NCBI GenBank assembly: GCA_002786065.1 | Contig: NHNY01000038.1 | Span: 62,001 to 126,000, forward strand | Length of the DNA: 64,000 bases | Direction: 5' to 3' | From: Microcyclospora pomicola | Lineage: Eukaryota; Ascomycota; Dothideomycetes; Capnodiales | Shown: positions 21,394 through 34,699 of the stretch, in pieces | Numbering within the stretch: position 1 is the first letter of the stretch | Layout: the number at the start of each line of letters is the position of its first letter | Translations under genes and position numbers: made by a program | Notes under the pieces: model-generated | The model's database searches: none | What the model was told of the DNA's origin: nothing | The model's input: the letters and a program-made list of their open reading frames with translations, nothing else

Positions 21394-21989
21394 TGTGCGA
21401 TTCTTGACAGGAGCACTCAGCATCTCATTTCGCCGTACCTAGCAAGGAATCACAATCCCAACAAGGAGATTTGCGGCGCCTCTGTGGACGATGAAGTCAA
21501 CGACGAACTGGATGTATGGCGGCTCGTCGGCTTGCGGAACAAGGATCAATAACCTTCTCCTTCGATCCTGCATCTCCAGCATGCAATCTCTCATGATTTG
21601 GAGCCTCCTACAACATCGAAGCAACTGCAACAACACTACACTGTTGTGAAATATTGCACCTCAATCGATCTGTAGGCCAGAGCAATGCAACACACACTCT
21701 TATTAGCGCTACAACAAATAAACGCCTGGGCGATGTGGGAGCTATATTAGCGCCGCGAATATAAGGCCACAAAGTGGTTCCTCGAGCCTATATTATCGGT
21801 ATGGATCCTGCACACGGGAAGGATGCATATCTCGCAGACCGAAATAGGCGGACAAGCTTCAAGCCGACTATATGTGTATCTACTACCCTTCTCAAGATAT
21901 GGCATTGATCAAATATTGATTTATTGAAAGCTTGTGTGCAAGGGCCTCACATTTCGAACACCAACCTCATTCAGTATACGATTGTGATA
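21394..21989. promoter_or_regulatory. Upstream region of the GH128 gene
   Basis: About 600 bp. It contains AT-rich, TATA-like sequences around 21740-21800 (CTATATTAG, GAATATAAGG, CCTATATTATC) within 250 bp of the GH128 start. No other gene is visible. Confidence 0.45.
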
Positions 21990-22974
21990 ATGGCGTCTAC
22001 TTTCCAAGCTATCATTCTGGTCGGATTGCAGCTCGCATCTTTCCAGGTTTGCGCCACACCAGTCCAAGCAGCCGCTGAACCCGCCGCGACTCCAGTCAAG
22101 AACAGCGGCAAGCGTGGACTGTGCTACACCAACGATACCTATACTCTTCCTTACTCGCTTTCAGGACAGGACTCGCTGGTCTCGTGGGAGTATGACTACT
22201 ACTACTCCCGCTTCACGAACACCGGCAACAACGACACCAATCCCGCCTTGACCTTCGTTCCATTGATGTTTAACAACGATTCGAACCTCGAGTCCATCTG
22301 GCCTTCGAAAGCACAAGCTGCGATCGACGACGGCGCCGATGCCATCCTCTCCTTCAACGAGCCCGATGGCTGCTATGGCGGTCAGGCCTGCATGTCCGTG
22401 AGCGAGAGCGTGGCTACATATCAGAAATACATTCAGCCGTTCGGCAACCAAGTCCGTCTTGGTGCTCCGGCCGTCACCAATGGCGGCGCACCCGGTGGCC
22501 TCACGTACCTCAGCGAGTTCATGGGCAACTGCACCGGCTGCCAAGTCGACTTCATCACCTTGCACTGGTAAGGACGAACTCCCAGACCTCCCACTCCATC
22601 CGCCAGCACCAAGCTAACTCACCACTCCCTGTTCTAGGTATGCCAGCGTGTATTCCTTCAGCTACCTGCAGTCGTACATCGAAGGCGCGTACGAACAATT
22701 CGGCCTCCCCATCTGGCTGACCGAGTTCGGCATCGACTCGTCCGGCGGCACCGATGAGCAATACCAGTCCTTCCTCAAGCAGGCCCTTCCCTGGCTCGAC
22801 GCCGTCCCCTACGTCGAGCGCTACGCCTACTTCTTCGACGGCCCCGGGGATGGATTCCTCATCAACGACGACGACATGGGACTCAGCGCGCTCGGCCAGA
22901 TCTACAACAACTACACCGCCCCGTGCCCGAGTTGGAATAACACCGACGGCACTTGCACGGATTCGTCGAGTTGA
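21990..22974 (+). CDS. Secreted GH128 beta-1,3-glucanase
   Basis: Exons 21990-22567 and 22638-22974 (70-nt intron) give 304 residues. A signal peptide covers about residues 1-23 (MASTFQAIILVGLQLASFQV, then CA); this ATG was preferred over one 22 codons upstream because it puts the hydrophobic core at the N terminus. The mature protein shows the GH128 (Asl1-like) pattern: RGLCYTNDTY, FVPLMFNN, ILSFNEPDGC with the presumed acid/base glutamate, RLGAPAVTNGG, VDFITLHWYA across the splice site, and IWLTEFGIDS with the presumed nucleophile glutamate. Several N-x-S/T glycosylation sites are present. GH128 enzymes cut beta-1,3-glucans, as found in fungal cell walls and callose, so wall remodelling is the likely role. 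Both catalytic glutamates are in place. It converges on the patatin-like gene with 172 bp between stops. Confidence 0.92.
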
Positions 22975-23146
22975 GGCGGGTTCTCCAATGATTTTCATTA
23001 CAGCATTGTTGGGGTATTTCTGGATTAGACAGTAGACACATTGCTTCATGTGTGGTGAATCTGTACATGAGATCAGGACATTATCCAAGAAAACTTTTTC
23101 CACGTGCGAAGTCTCGCATCTGTCGTTCAGGATCGCATCCTACATT

Positions 23147-25100
23147 TCACTCTTCCCGCCCCACCCGTCCTGGTCTGAAGCGTACTACACTTTCCTGTTC
23201 CTGCTCGTCATCCTCATCCTCATCCGCCGCTCCCGGCCCTCGGAACCGCATTCCCTCTCCCAACGACACGGATGACTGATTGCGCTTGGCCATGCCATTG
23301 GGCTCTCCCGCGCGATCTACCAACGACACCGACGAGTGCGTCTGGGCCGGCGGCATCTGCATGTACGGGTTGCCGATGCCGTACGGGCCCGCTCGGCGCG
23401 TGAGGTGGTAGCCGCGCTCGAGCTCCATCTCGATGCGGCAGCGGACCTCGAGCGCCGCGACGGCGGGCCAGACGCTGCGCTGGCCCTTGCGGATCCAGTA
23501 GTCGATCTCGTCCTTGGTCGGCGAGCGCAGCAGGCGCAGGTAGTCCGACCAGACCACCTGCGGCACCAGCCGCCACGAGCTGCTGCGGTCGCCCGGGATC
23601 TTCTCGTCGTCCATGACGCGCTGCACGCGCTTCGGCACGACGCCCCACAGCCGCAGCTGGGCGATCCAGTGCACGATCTCCATGGCGATGAGGCGGAGCA
23701 CGAGGTTCTTCGCCTTCGAGTACATGCTGCGGATCTTGGGGGAGTTTTCGTGATGTAGGGTCGGGGATTGGAAGGGGGCGAGCCAAGGGCGGGCTTGGGA
23801 GACGATGTAGTGATTGACGCCAAATTGCTCGGCGACGCGGCTCAGATGGGAAGCGCGATCGACATCGGTAGAGCGCATGCTGCTGTGGTGTTGTGCGGCA
23901 GGGGGAGGCCGGACGTCGCCGATCTCGCCGTTTCGTAACCTACCCTGAAGTTGAAACGGCACGTTCGAGGCCATGTTTGACGCCATGGCTGCCGACCAGA
24001 TACACGTGTATGGCGCGGTCAGATAGTTGAGCACAGTTGGGACGCCACCGCCCGGAGACGGGATGGTGATGTTCAGCTCGATCCCGGTATGTTCGTATGC
24101 TTCCTCGAAAGTGGTGTCACCCACGTTGGCCCGCATGCATTGCTCCATCACGTCACGATCAATGACATACCCATCCTGCCACGCGCGGACCACTCGACGG
24201 ATGAATGTAATCGCATCGTACCAGAACCGAGGGATCCAGCGACTTTGCGCAGCGACCGCTTTGAACTCTGACGCCGCTACAAAAGCGCTGAGATCAATGG
24301 CATGGCCATCGAGCACAGTCTCGAGTTCCTCCGGCCTGTGGACGCCGACCAGAGCTGCCATGAAGGCGCCCGTCGCAGTTCCGATGATAACCTTGGGTAA
24401 AAGATCCAGCTGGTTCAACGCTTTGACGACGCCCAGATGACAAAGCCCGAACATGGAACCAGCCTGGAAGATCAGCGCTGTCCGTCCATATGCCGCGCGC
24501 GCGACCTGGAACAGGACCATCTTGTACTGCATATCGAACTGTGTCCCATGGGAGTGCGGCTTCGCTCTGGGCTGCACATCCGCCACATGATGCAGCGCGT
24601 CGCTCACGATATTAACGTAAGCGTGGATGAGCAATTTCGTGCCGGCGTAGGCGCGATTATACAGCGACGGCGCGGTGATGTTAGCGATGTTGCGCTCCAG
24701 CCCGGGCCGGATGGTATTGACCATCTTGACGATCCCGTTGGGCTGATGGAGTCCCTCACCATCGATGAAGTACTCGACCTCGCCGCACCGCCGCTCGACA
24801 TCTTTGTAGTCATAGTCCCCGGTCGTGTCCTCGCTGCGCCAGTCGGCATAGCCATTCAGCACATCATAGCGTTCCGCAGCCTCGAGCCATTGCGCGTACG
24901 ACTCCGGCTCGGCGAGAATGCTCCGTAGTCTACGCTGTTCCTGATTTGTGGCAACTTTCCATGCCGTCTGAAGAACGTATCAATATTGAGTTGTGGTTTG
25001 TTATGACTTGGCCGAGGGTAAGTATACATACCGTGATATGCGAGCCCACGATCCCCGGCAGCGCAGTGAAGACCTTCCGAACCTCATCAAGCAGGTACAT
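23147..25100 (-). CDS. Patatin-like protein with DUF3336, lacking the GxSxG serine
   Basis: Exons 25100-25032 and 24967-23147 (64-nt intron) encode 629 residues. The start has an in-frame stop 21 nt upstream; an additional 5' exon is possible because relatives often have a longer N terminus. After the splice, TTAWKVATNQEQRRLRSILA and SYAQWLEAAERYDVLNGY match the DUF3336 region that precedes patatin in fungal and plant triacylglycerol lipases (Tgl3/4/5, SDP1). The patatin core follows: FQAGSMFGLCHLGVVKAL, then IIGTATGAFMAALVG, NVGDTTFEEAYEHTGIELNI and VLNYLTAPYTCIWSAAMASN. The nucleophile elbow, normally G-x-S-x-G, reads GTATG (~residue 215), and no DG[GA] catalytic aspartate is evident, so lipase activity is doubtful. 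The last ~150 codons are strikingly GC-rich. Probable site: lipid droplet or ER membrane, by family. Confidence 0.87.
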
Positions 25101-25912
25101 CCTGGCCGCGGGTTGATGTCACGCGGGCTCGGGATTTGTGTTGATGTGAGGCGTAAACAACACCCGAGCGGGAAGCCTAGCTGGACAGCATGCTCATCCT
25201 AGGCCGGGCTATGGCTGATGTGGAGAAAAGCAGGAAACAATGAAGACAATAAACAATGATAGGTTGAATGATATAAGGAGCGTGGTTTCAAGTGATCAAG
25301 GACGGTAGAAGAGTAGAGTCAAGGCCCAAGGGAGTGGGAGCAGGTGTAGTCGTCGGCGTCTAGTCGACGTTCACATGTCAATCCGGCTCGCAGCATTTAC
25401 TTTGCGGGGCTAGCTACAGGGTGCGCCAATGGTCGAGGGCGCAAAGGGTCAACAGACGCGACAAATCACACGGTTTTAAAAGCAATTACGCGAAGGGACT
25501 GGGTGAGTTCGTCGAGGTTTTGTGTCAAGATGTATGCACACGTGGACTGATTAACGGAACGTAGTACCATATCCTGATTGACAAAGATGTTGCATGTGCC
25601 TGATCATTCGGCTAAATCAGCCTTGCATCGTGTTTGTTCTAGGCTCATTTGCAACAATGTTTTGACTCTAGGTAGTCAATGATACATCCTTTAATCGGCT
25701 GGTACCTTTCCGACTATCCTAGAATTCCTCTCTCATTGCGAACATCACTACTGCTAATGCTAACCTCGGCGAACCTTGCGACCAAAACGTTGCTCCTCCA
25801 TCCTGAGTGCGCCATGTCCTCAAAAGCGCTGCAGCCGGAGCAACACAGCAGAACGGCCGTTATGCAAACTTCCAGACCTCCTCTGCCTCAGTGAATTGAG
25901 TCTGCCCTCCGA
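25101..25912. other. Intergenic, nothing recognised
   Basis: An 812-bp gap between the patatin-like start codon and the NUP84 stop codon. Only short uninformative open frames are present. Confidence 0.55.
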
Positions 25913-28900
25913 CTAAGAGTCTGCGACATCCACAGGCCCATCGATTTGTGCGGGCGCCTTCCCGCCAATCTCCCACAGCGACGGATGACGGCCCTCGCGA
26001 TCCTTCTTCGCCTTCCACGGTTTCTTGTTGGACGCGGCGAGGACGAGCATGCTCTTGCTGGTGCGCGCGAAGCTCGTCATCAATTCTCGCATCCGGCCGG
26101 CAGCAGCGATGTTCTCCGCGAGCCCGCTTTCCTCCTTCGCGATGGCGACGGAGAGGTCCATGGACTGCAACAGGCAGTCACGGGTGTAGATGTTGCCAGC
26201 AGTGTAGAGCGCGATGTTGTATGCAATCAGCATCTCCGGAATGTAGGTGCGACTGATGAAGGCTAGGTCGATCGACTCTAGCTCATCTTGTGGCGATCGG
26301 AAGATTCCATTGAGGATAGGCCGCATAGCTCGATCGAGATTCTCCTTGGCTTGCTTGACAGGCATAGGAAGAGAGGTAGGGACCGGCCGTTGGGTGGTGT
26401 ACTTGCGCTCCTGCACCACCCATTCCGATAGCGCTTCAATGGCTCGAATGAGGAGCTCAAGCTCATAGTATGCATGAGACTGGTCTTTCATCGCATCTAA
26501 GCGGATCATGTCGTCTTCGTTGTCCACTGGCCATGGTGCTTCGTGCAGCATCAGGTTGATCGACTTGCCCACGGTCTGATATGATTTCTGGGTCGAGATT
26601 GTGTCGTAAGGATAGCATCGCACGATTTCCAGAGCGCAGGCAAAGCGGCCAGATACTATAGAATTTTAGCAACCTATAACTGAGCGAGAAGATGAAGAAC
26701 TTACTTAAGCATTTCCTGGTCGCCATAGTCAGCGCTTCAAAGGTGTCCTTCCAGTGGCCGTGCAGCAGTAGGAACCAGTTCAGACTCTGCGATAACTGAA
26801 GATCTTCGGGCGTCATGTCCTCCGGTAAAAAGTCAACTGCGATTCGTTGACCCGGGTAGATAGGTTCGGTCGTGTCTTCCAAGATCTTGACCATCTGATT
26901 ACCGACCGTTTCACCAGTCGTGTCAAGCAGCTCACCGAGCGACAATGCCATCTGCTCCTGCACAATCTGAGCTGTATTCAAGCCATAGGTCTGCATAAGC
27001 CCCAGCATTTGTTCCTGCTCCCGGGGCTGTCCGACATCACGTAGGACTCTACCCATGGTTCTGATGGCCCGGCCGGCGTGTAGTCGTGAGGCGTACATGG
27101 GGATCACATCACGTTCGCCTGCCGCACGCAGCGCTTGTATATACGCCACGATCACGTTCTCCTCGGCATCCCGATCGTCGCCTTCGAGGGGGCTGTCAGC
27201 TTCTGTGAATGCTGCTTGCAGAACAATAGCCATATGCGCCACTATGCGCAATGTTCGCGGGTCGACCGCGGCTTGTCCATCTGCTTCCTTGCGGTCAAGT
27301 AAAGCAGGGTCATTGGCGAACTGCACCAACATGTTCTCGCCGTCGCTTCGATGCTTGTCGATGTCCGACAGATAATGACCTGTGGTGTTGATCATGCTTT
27401 CGACCTCGTTGACGAGAAGATAGCCTTGAACCAATTTCAGAGGCTCTTGTGCTTCTTGTGAGACATCTGATGCACTCTTCAGATGTTGTAGAAGCCGTGT
27501 GATCGCCTCTTCCGCTTGAGTCTCATCTTCGAATTCGCCATCAGAACCCTTTCCCTTGAGACCTGATACCTTCTCCGGAGCTTTGGCGCGTAAATACTGC
27601 TCGAAGCGTTTCAGTAGTGATGCGCTGTAGTGCGCGTACAGATGGTCATCCATAGATCGAGCCACCTTACGCATTGCAGAGGCATTACCACCAAGCAAAC
27701 CATACACCGCAGCTTCGTATTCGCTCGAGCAACCGCTTTGCGACGCGTGAAAGCACATCTTCCTCCACGACGCATTAGATAGAGAATCCGCTTGGTCCGC
27801 CGCCATTCCAAAGACCATCGCTCGCCAACCCTCGCCCCTCTGCTCACACCATGAAGCAACCTCCTCAGCAGATCTCCCTCGCCGTAGCATCTCCCAGCAG
27901 GCGATCCAAAAATTGCGCTCGAAGATCTGGTCTTTAAATTCCAAGGCACGACCTTGTCGAGATGGTGCGTCTGGGTCCAGGTTGGTCACAAGTAGTTCTG
28001 CGTTGTCCGCACTCCTTAGGTGTGGTTGTATTGGATCCGATCCAGCTGGCCACCCACGCACCCTCTTTTCTCCCTTGATGCGTTCTCTCGTGTGCATCCA
28101 GCCTCGTGACCAGAGCCCGCCACCTTTCTTCTCCAATTCTTGCACAATCTCATCGATCCCGCTTTGCTGATGATCCACGGTTTCTTCTAGCCATGCCTTG
28201 ACCCGCGACCATTGCATAGCCAACGCATCCTCTAACAGAAACCGCCGCCACGTTTCACTCTCTGGCTCGTAGTGATGTGTATCTCCCATGCGCGCCAACA
28301 CCTGCGCAGCCTCTTCCGTCTTCGCCTCATGTGCCGACCGTGACGACCAATAATGCAACTCCAGAATGATTCCGAACAACTCCCAGATATCAGCTTCCTG
28401 CTGCCAACTCCGCAGCTCCTTCACCTTCTCCTCGCTGCGCCCAAACACCGAGCCCGCCCTTTTCAGCGACGCCGTCCGTGCATCCCCTGTGGAGAGTTGT
28501 GCTCGCTCGCGAAATTCCTGCCGCAGCTGCTCCGCTCGAATCCACTCGTTGCCCTGCGCCAGCTTCCTCACGGCATCCTGCGCGATGACTTTGAAGTCCG
28601 CCACGAGGTCCAACGCCGCGTCGTACTTGTCATCCAGCGCAGGGAGGTCCTTCAGGAACAGGTCGAGGCGGATCGCGAACGCCTCCACTTCCGTGCCGAC
28701 CTTATCGGCGACTTCGCGCAGCGGGTGCAGGGCCTGCTCGATGTCGACGGATTCTCGTGTGCGAGCAGCTTCATCACGAAATTCCTCTTCGTCATCGTCG
28801 TCATCATCGTTGTCGTGGTCGTCTCCGTTGCCCAACAGTTGCCAGTCGTCAGTTGTGTTGGACTGCTCTTTGCGGTGGGAACGTTTTCGAGTAAGAGTTC

Positions 28901-28967
28901 TGGACGACGAGCGTTGGTCTCGGGCGTAGGATGCACCATTCTGTGATCGACGCGTGATGGGTGCCAT
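25913..28967 (-). CDS. NUP84: Nucleoporin Nup84/Nup107, Y-complex subunit
   Basis: Exons 28967-26705 and 26655-25913 (49-nt intron, GTAAGT...TATAG) encode 1,001 residues. An N-terminal disordered region with an Asp/Glu run (DDHDNDDDDDDEEEF) is followed by alpha-helical solenoid. Family-typical segments include WELFGIILELHYWSSRSAHE, LARMGDTHHYEPESETWRRF, IFERNFWIACWEMLRRG, AAVYGLLGGN and NWFLLLHGHWKDTFEAL; the splice then gives CLISGRFACALEIVRCYPYD. The protein belongs to the outer-ring (Nup84/Nup107-160) scaffold of the nuclear pore, binding Nup145C and Nup133. The C-terminal helical domain (exon 2) is the expected Nup133-binding end. Length fits filamentous-fungal Nup107 orthologues; yeast Nup84 is shorter. 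I identified it by overall pattern rather than a single motif. Confidence 0.85.
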
Positions 28968-29462
28968 GCTTGCGAGTCGTCGGCTGTTCGGATCCTGCCT
29001 TGACTGGCGTCAATGTGGAACTTTGTATAAAGTGCGAAGGCCAGCAGCATGAAGCTCGACAATGCTGCGCTAGTGCTTGGGGTTGCTAGCGTGTCTCACG
29101 CTATCACGTGGGAATACAATGCTGCATCACGACAAGATCAGCAGTATGACGGCCAGATCATAGGTAGATTAGAACTTCTACATACATCGACAAGAACGTA
29201 AATACTAGAGTGGAGGTTGATAACCCGTACGAGCTTTTGATACAAGTTATGCTATCATGTGGCAACCCTACCGGGAGCACATCATCTAAATACCAACAAG
29301 CAGATCTAGCTTCAGGCTGTCCGTCATTTCCAGGCAACGCCAACTCGTAATGCTGAAAGCCATTTCGCTCATCCTTTTTCCAACATAGCAGCATCGCTCG
29401 GAAGATGATGTGGAGATGCGCCGCTCGCGTCCTCTTCTCAAATCTGTCGCGTGAGGCAGAAA
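28968..29462. other. Intergenic between NUP84 and ERV29
   Basis: About 495 bp carrying the NUP84 promoter and the ERV29 3' end, which are both minus-strand genes. No other feature is seen. Confidence 0.55.
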
Positions 29463-30510
<1,048 letters not shown>

Positions 30511-32532
30511 ACTTGTCTTTTTTGCGCGGCGGACCAGGAGTTTACGGATGTGCCAGACGTATCACCAGATGTCTCGTGTGGTCTTGTGTGGGAGGGGCGG
30601 AAAGATTGGCGGTGGAGAGGAACAGCGGGCGAGATCGTCGGCGAAGGTCGGTTTGGGAGAGCTGCTGCTCAGCAGCGCTTGGACGTGTGAGGACAGTCTT
30701 TAGAAGCGGTATGTCAGGCCGAGGGTGCCAGGTGGTGAAAAGCCTGTGATCGAATGGGAGTGTTGGTATATCAGCAACTGGTGAAGACAGCGACCAGGAA
30801 GCGTAGCCCGCGAGAGAGTTATACAATGGTCACGTTGGAGGATCTCCGAGCCCCACTGTGCGTGGTCTTCATCACACCTGTCCTCATGTCGGAACTCAAA
30901 ATGATCGACCAGCCCGCCGATCCAGCCTAGTGATCCCTACGGAGATACACACACTGCGGAATACGTCTTGCACTGCACACACGTCTTTCACATCTACACA
31001 AGGATAGAATCCTCTATTCCCAAGGACGAAGCGTTGCGGCGGTGAGGCGACTGCCCTGATCGATAGCTTTGCATAGCATTGGTGCAGACGTTATTGCTTC
31101 GGCTTCGACTTTCTTGTTGACAGAAATCCTTCGAGGAATGGCACCATGATCTTGCTGTAGAGCCATGAAATTGGTAGAGTAAATGCAACAGCGTTTGCAG
31201 GAGACAATCGCAATCCAGGGTACCTTGGGAGTATATCGCTCAATCACTCACACATATGCCAGCTCATTTAACTTGTAGTGCTTCATGCTGTCTCTTGACT
31301 GAGTGTTGAATCACAGTTGTGCTGTAGTCGACACCAAGACGGTCGTCTTCTACCTGGCCAGTGTTTGACATTGATCGCTTCAGACTCCAGTGTGCGTCGT
31401 GCGTTAATTTTTACTGAAGAATCAAAGGCTGCAGATGCTCGATTGGCGTCACGCAGCTGAGTGCTTCAGCATGGCAAATCACGCACTGGGCAACACTACA
31501 TATTCAGCACAATCCGTTCTCAGCTACATATTTATTGTTGGTATTGGGCCAGTATTGAGCAACTCCTCGGTCGAGATCTCCATTCTGCATGCTAGCGGGG
31601 TCAAGGAAACTAGATCACACAAAAGGCGTGTGTATAAAGCAGGATAGATCCCTGAGATTTGAGGTGGTGACTGCATCAAGTTGTGATTGTGTTTTCAGAG
31701 TCTGATCTTGAGACTGAATACAAATTGTAGCAGGCAGTCCTGACCTCCATCACGCCAAGATGCTGCATACGAATGTAGACCTCATCGTAAGGCGCGTGTA
31801 TGGAGTTGTTGGAGCGCTCTTCGTAGGCTGTACCCTATTCAATCAATATCAATGACTTTCGCCCCTCGTGAGGCTTCCACGTGCAATCTCCTGGGTTGGA
31901 CATTTCAAGGATTGCAAGATCTCAGGAACAGGGAATGCGCTTGCCCAGCTTCTTGGATCCGAGGCGCAGTCTGCATGTACAGGAAGTACTCCGTAGGATC
32001 TGCGACATGACATGACGAACCTACATGTGGCACTGAGCTTGTGCGAAAGGGTTTCGCGTGACTTTCTCGCTGACTGATGAGCATCGAAAGACGTCCCATG
32101 GTGCCAAGTGCACAATCGGACGACCATGTAGATCTAGCAGAATTACGCATCGGGTCTGCAGGTGATACAGTACTGTAGACAGTCGGGGAGTCGGGTCACG
32201 AACATGGCTCTGGCGCTCGGGCATATGGGGAGTAGAAGCAACGGCTTGCGGGGAACCCTCCCGATGCAGCAGGATTGCTACGGAGGTAGAATGTACTGTG
32301 CATGTTCTTGCATGGATCACCGGCCGCCGCGACCAGGATACACGTCTTTATCGAACACCGGAGTCGGGTATCGGGCAATTGATCTGCTGTCCTGTTCAGC
32401 AGCAAGCTAAGAGCACGTCGCGTGTGCCGCTTGTGTAGAGGTGTCCAGGATTGATGCAAGCACTCCTTCATCGTATCGGATACACGGCAGGGAGTGCATG
32501 TGAGATACGACGCGTCTTGGCTGAATCCAGCC

Positions 32533-32544
32533 GTACCTAGGTAC
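32533..32544. repeat. 12-bp palindrome, related type
   Basis: GTACCTAGGTAC is a perfect palindrome built from the same GGTAC/CCTAGG elements as the TAAGGTACCTTA copies at 35315 and 56092. It lies in the 2.9-kb gene-poor region. Confidence 0.6.
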
Positions 32545-33329
32545 TGGGTCCGCGGTATGGAAATTGGCCACGATGTCCAGAGGACGCCCAACTGTCAGCA
32601 TCAGGTAGGCGAGAATCTATGCCAGCGGATGGCATGTAGTAAGTACCAGCATGCTTATCAACTGTCGAGGGTTTGACTGAAGATGAGTACAGTAGGGTGA
32701 TGATAATATGTAAGGTCCGGTCCTTGTTAAGGGTCCGGGATTTGAAGGTCCTAGCCTATAATTACTTCTGTACGAAGCATCCGGCGGAACCAGCGTGAGG
32801 TAAGGTGACATTGGTGCCTCTCTTGTCGCCGTGGCGGTTCCAAGGTCATATTGGCGGACGATTAGTTGGTCGGCGAGGACAAGTCAGAAGTTATTGCTGA
32901 TGACAAGGTCGAGTCGAGTGCCCGTCACGTCCATTGCTCCATCGCCGTGGCGCCTGCCGTCCGACGCCAGCTCCTCCGCACTGGAAGCACGTTCCACCCC
33001 GTTGGCACCGACGACACTTATGCTCGCTCAACCACACCACCACCACCTGGCCACTCCGCACATCATCCTTTGCTCTCCTTCTCTTCTCTCAGTGTTGTTC
33101 AACACCCCATCTGCCACCTCCAATTCCATCTTGTCTAGCTTCCAATTCATCCTTCACGGACAACCCTCTCCAGTACACAACTTCCACATCTCCTGATATA
33201 CAGGCGTCCTCCGCAGTTCAGATCCCGTGCGATTTGCGCGTTCGAAGCATCGGCATACCACCGGGGAGTCTGACTACAGCTTCAACCACGATCCTCCTGT
33301 CCTTCCAATCCGTTGTCCAGCATTGATAC

Positions 33330-33393
33330 GTGAGTATGCTGCAACTCGTCCGACATAATAACGAACATTTGTAGCTTACGCCTTACTTTACAG
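33330..33393 (+). other. Putative 5'-leader intron of the gene at 33434
   Basis: A GTGAGTATG donor at 33330 and a TTACTTTACAG acceptor ending at 33393, with a CTTAC branch-like sequence between, would remove 64 nt from the leader, 40 nt before the ATG. Splice signals and size match the coding introns of this window; there is no transcript evidence. Confidence 0.45.
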
Positions 33394-33433
33394 ACTACAT
33401 TCCTTCTGTTGAACACGAAACACCCTACTCATC

Positions 33434-34699
33434 ATGGATAACTGGCAAGCCATCCAGAACTGGCTCGTCTTTGTACCCGTCGTCGGCGGCCTGGCCTGGT
33501 ATTATATGCCACGTACGCAGACCGGCGCACCGAACAAGACCCGTGAGCAGGATGGTAGTTCTGCATCATCTGTCCGCCGAAAGATTGAGCAGGATGTCAA
33601 GCCACGGGTGGAGAAGAAGAAGCAGAAAGTCTCAAAGGCAGTCGGGGACAGCGTAGCATCCGTCGCAACCAACAGCGGTGTTGAGCCGGCGAAGAAGAAG
33701 AAGCAAGCAGGAAAGCAGGTAACTCAACAAGTGCCTACTGCTCAACCGCATCAGCAGGATGACGTAGATGACGAGCTGGACATGAGCACAAGACAATTTG
33801 CTGCGCAGATGCAGAAGGCTCGACAGGGGCAGCAGCTGTCCAGCTCCAAGAACACCGAGAAGCGAGTTAAGACGGTCAAGCAGGCAAGTGCTATGGACAA
33901 ACCAGTTGTCGCGTCAAGCTCTTCGCTTGTTGACGACGAGACCTCTACTGCGTCAGCCACGCATGATGCCGGCGATGTCTCTGACATGCTAGAGCCAGCA
34001 GCAGCTGGTCCAAAGGCGCTACGTGTGACTGCTCCCTCACAACCGCAAAAGCAGAAGGCAGCGAAGCAACCAAAGAAGGAGGATGTCGAGACGAAGAAGC
34101 AACGCCAAAACCGTATGAAAGTCGAGGAACGCAAAGTACAGCGAGAGGCCGAGGAGAAAGAACGGAAGGCATTGGAAGAGAGACAGAGACGTACCGCTCG
34201 GGAGGCTCGCGGTGAGCCTGCAAAGAATGGTATCCCTGTGTCTATGACTCCAGCAAACAGCGCCTGGAACGGGAAAGCCACCAGCGCAACTGCAGCTACA
34301 GGTAGCAGCCATGATGCGCCGCTTCTCGATACTTTCGACGCGGACTCTTCCAGTAGCTCTATTGGTGGGCCAGGCGCAAGCACTGGACCTTCAAGCGTGG
34401 ACCACGATGCTGCCTCCGAAGAAGAGCAGCTTGCACAGGCCATGCAGCAGAGCCAAGATGAGTCTGGCTGGACGACCGTGGCAGTGCCAAAGAAACAGCA
34501 AAAGAAGAAGGCGGTCAATGGTGATTTGCCGAGCGAGTCTGACTCTGTTGCGACGCAGAAAGTCGCCACTTCTGCATCCAAATCAGCACCAGCCGTGACC
34601 AAGTCATCTGCTAAACCTTCCGGTTTCCAGGCGCTTGAAGACCAGTACACCCAACGTACCGATGCCGACCCCAACGATGCGTCTAACTGGGATGCTTGA
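33434..34699 (+). CDS. Membrane-anchored Lys/Glu-rich coiled-coil protein, unknown function
   Basis: One exon, 421 residues. A hydrophobic segment at residues ~9-25 (NWLVFVPVVGGLAWYYMP) looks like an N-terminal membrane anchor with the bulk of the protein cytosolic. The rest is low-complexity and highly charged: basic patches (KPRVEKKKQKVSK, AKKKKQAGKQ), then a helical stretch (KKQRQNRMKVEERKVQREAE, then EKERKALEERQRR), and acidic SEEEQLAQAMQQSQDESGWT followed by TVAVPKKQQKKK. The last block, in which a tryptophan sits between acidic and lysine-rich segments, is one I associate with uncharacterised Pezizomycotina proteins. Topology recalls ER ribosome-binding or tethering proteins, but this is only an analogy. 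The start is supported by a pyrimidine-rich leader and by the signal-anchor directly after the ATG. Confidence 0.8.
   Translation: MDNWQAIQNWLVFVPVVGGLAWYYMPRTQTGAPNKTREQDGSSASSVRRKIEQDVKPRVEKKKQKVSKAVGDSVASVATNSGVEPAKKKKQAGKQVTQQVPTAQPHQQDDVDDELDMSTRQFAAQMQKARQGQQLSSSKNTEKRVKTVKQASAMDKPVVASSSSLVDDETSTASATHDAGDVSDMLEPAAAGPKALRVTAPSQPQKQKAAKQPKKEDVETKKQRQNRMKVEERKVQREAEEKERKALEERQRRTAREARGEPAKNGIPVSMTPANSAWNGKATSATAATGSSHDAPLLDTFDADSSSSSIGGPGASTGPSSVDHDAASEEEQLAQAMQQSQDESGWTTVAVPKKQQKKKAVNGDLPSESDSVATQKVATSASKSAPAVTKSSAKPSGFQALEDQYTQRTDADPNDASNWDA

Larger units (their letters stand above)
30511..33433. other. Gene-poor 2.9-kb intergenic region
   Basis: The longest gap in the window. It holds the ERV29 promoter at the left and a pyrimidine-rich promoter/leader (about 33000-33430) for the gene at 33434 at the right. 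Between them no open frame longer than about 130 codons shows any recognisable domain, and no terminal repeats or transposase-like sequence are seen. A 12-bp perfect palindrome (GTACCTAGGTAC, 32533-32544) lies inside. A lineage-specific or non-coding RNA gene cannot be excluded. Confidence 0.5.
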
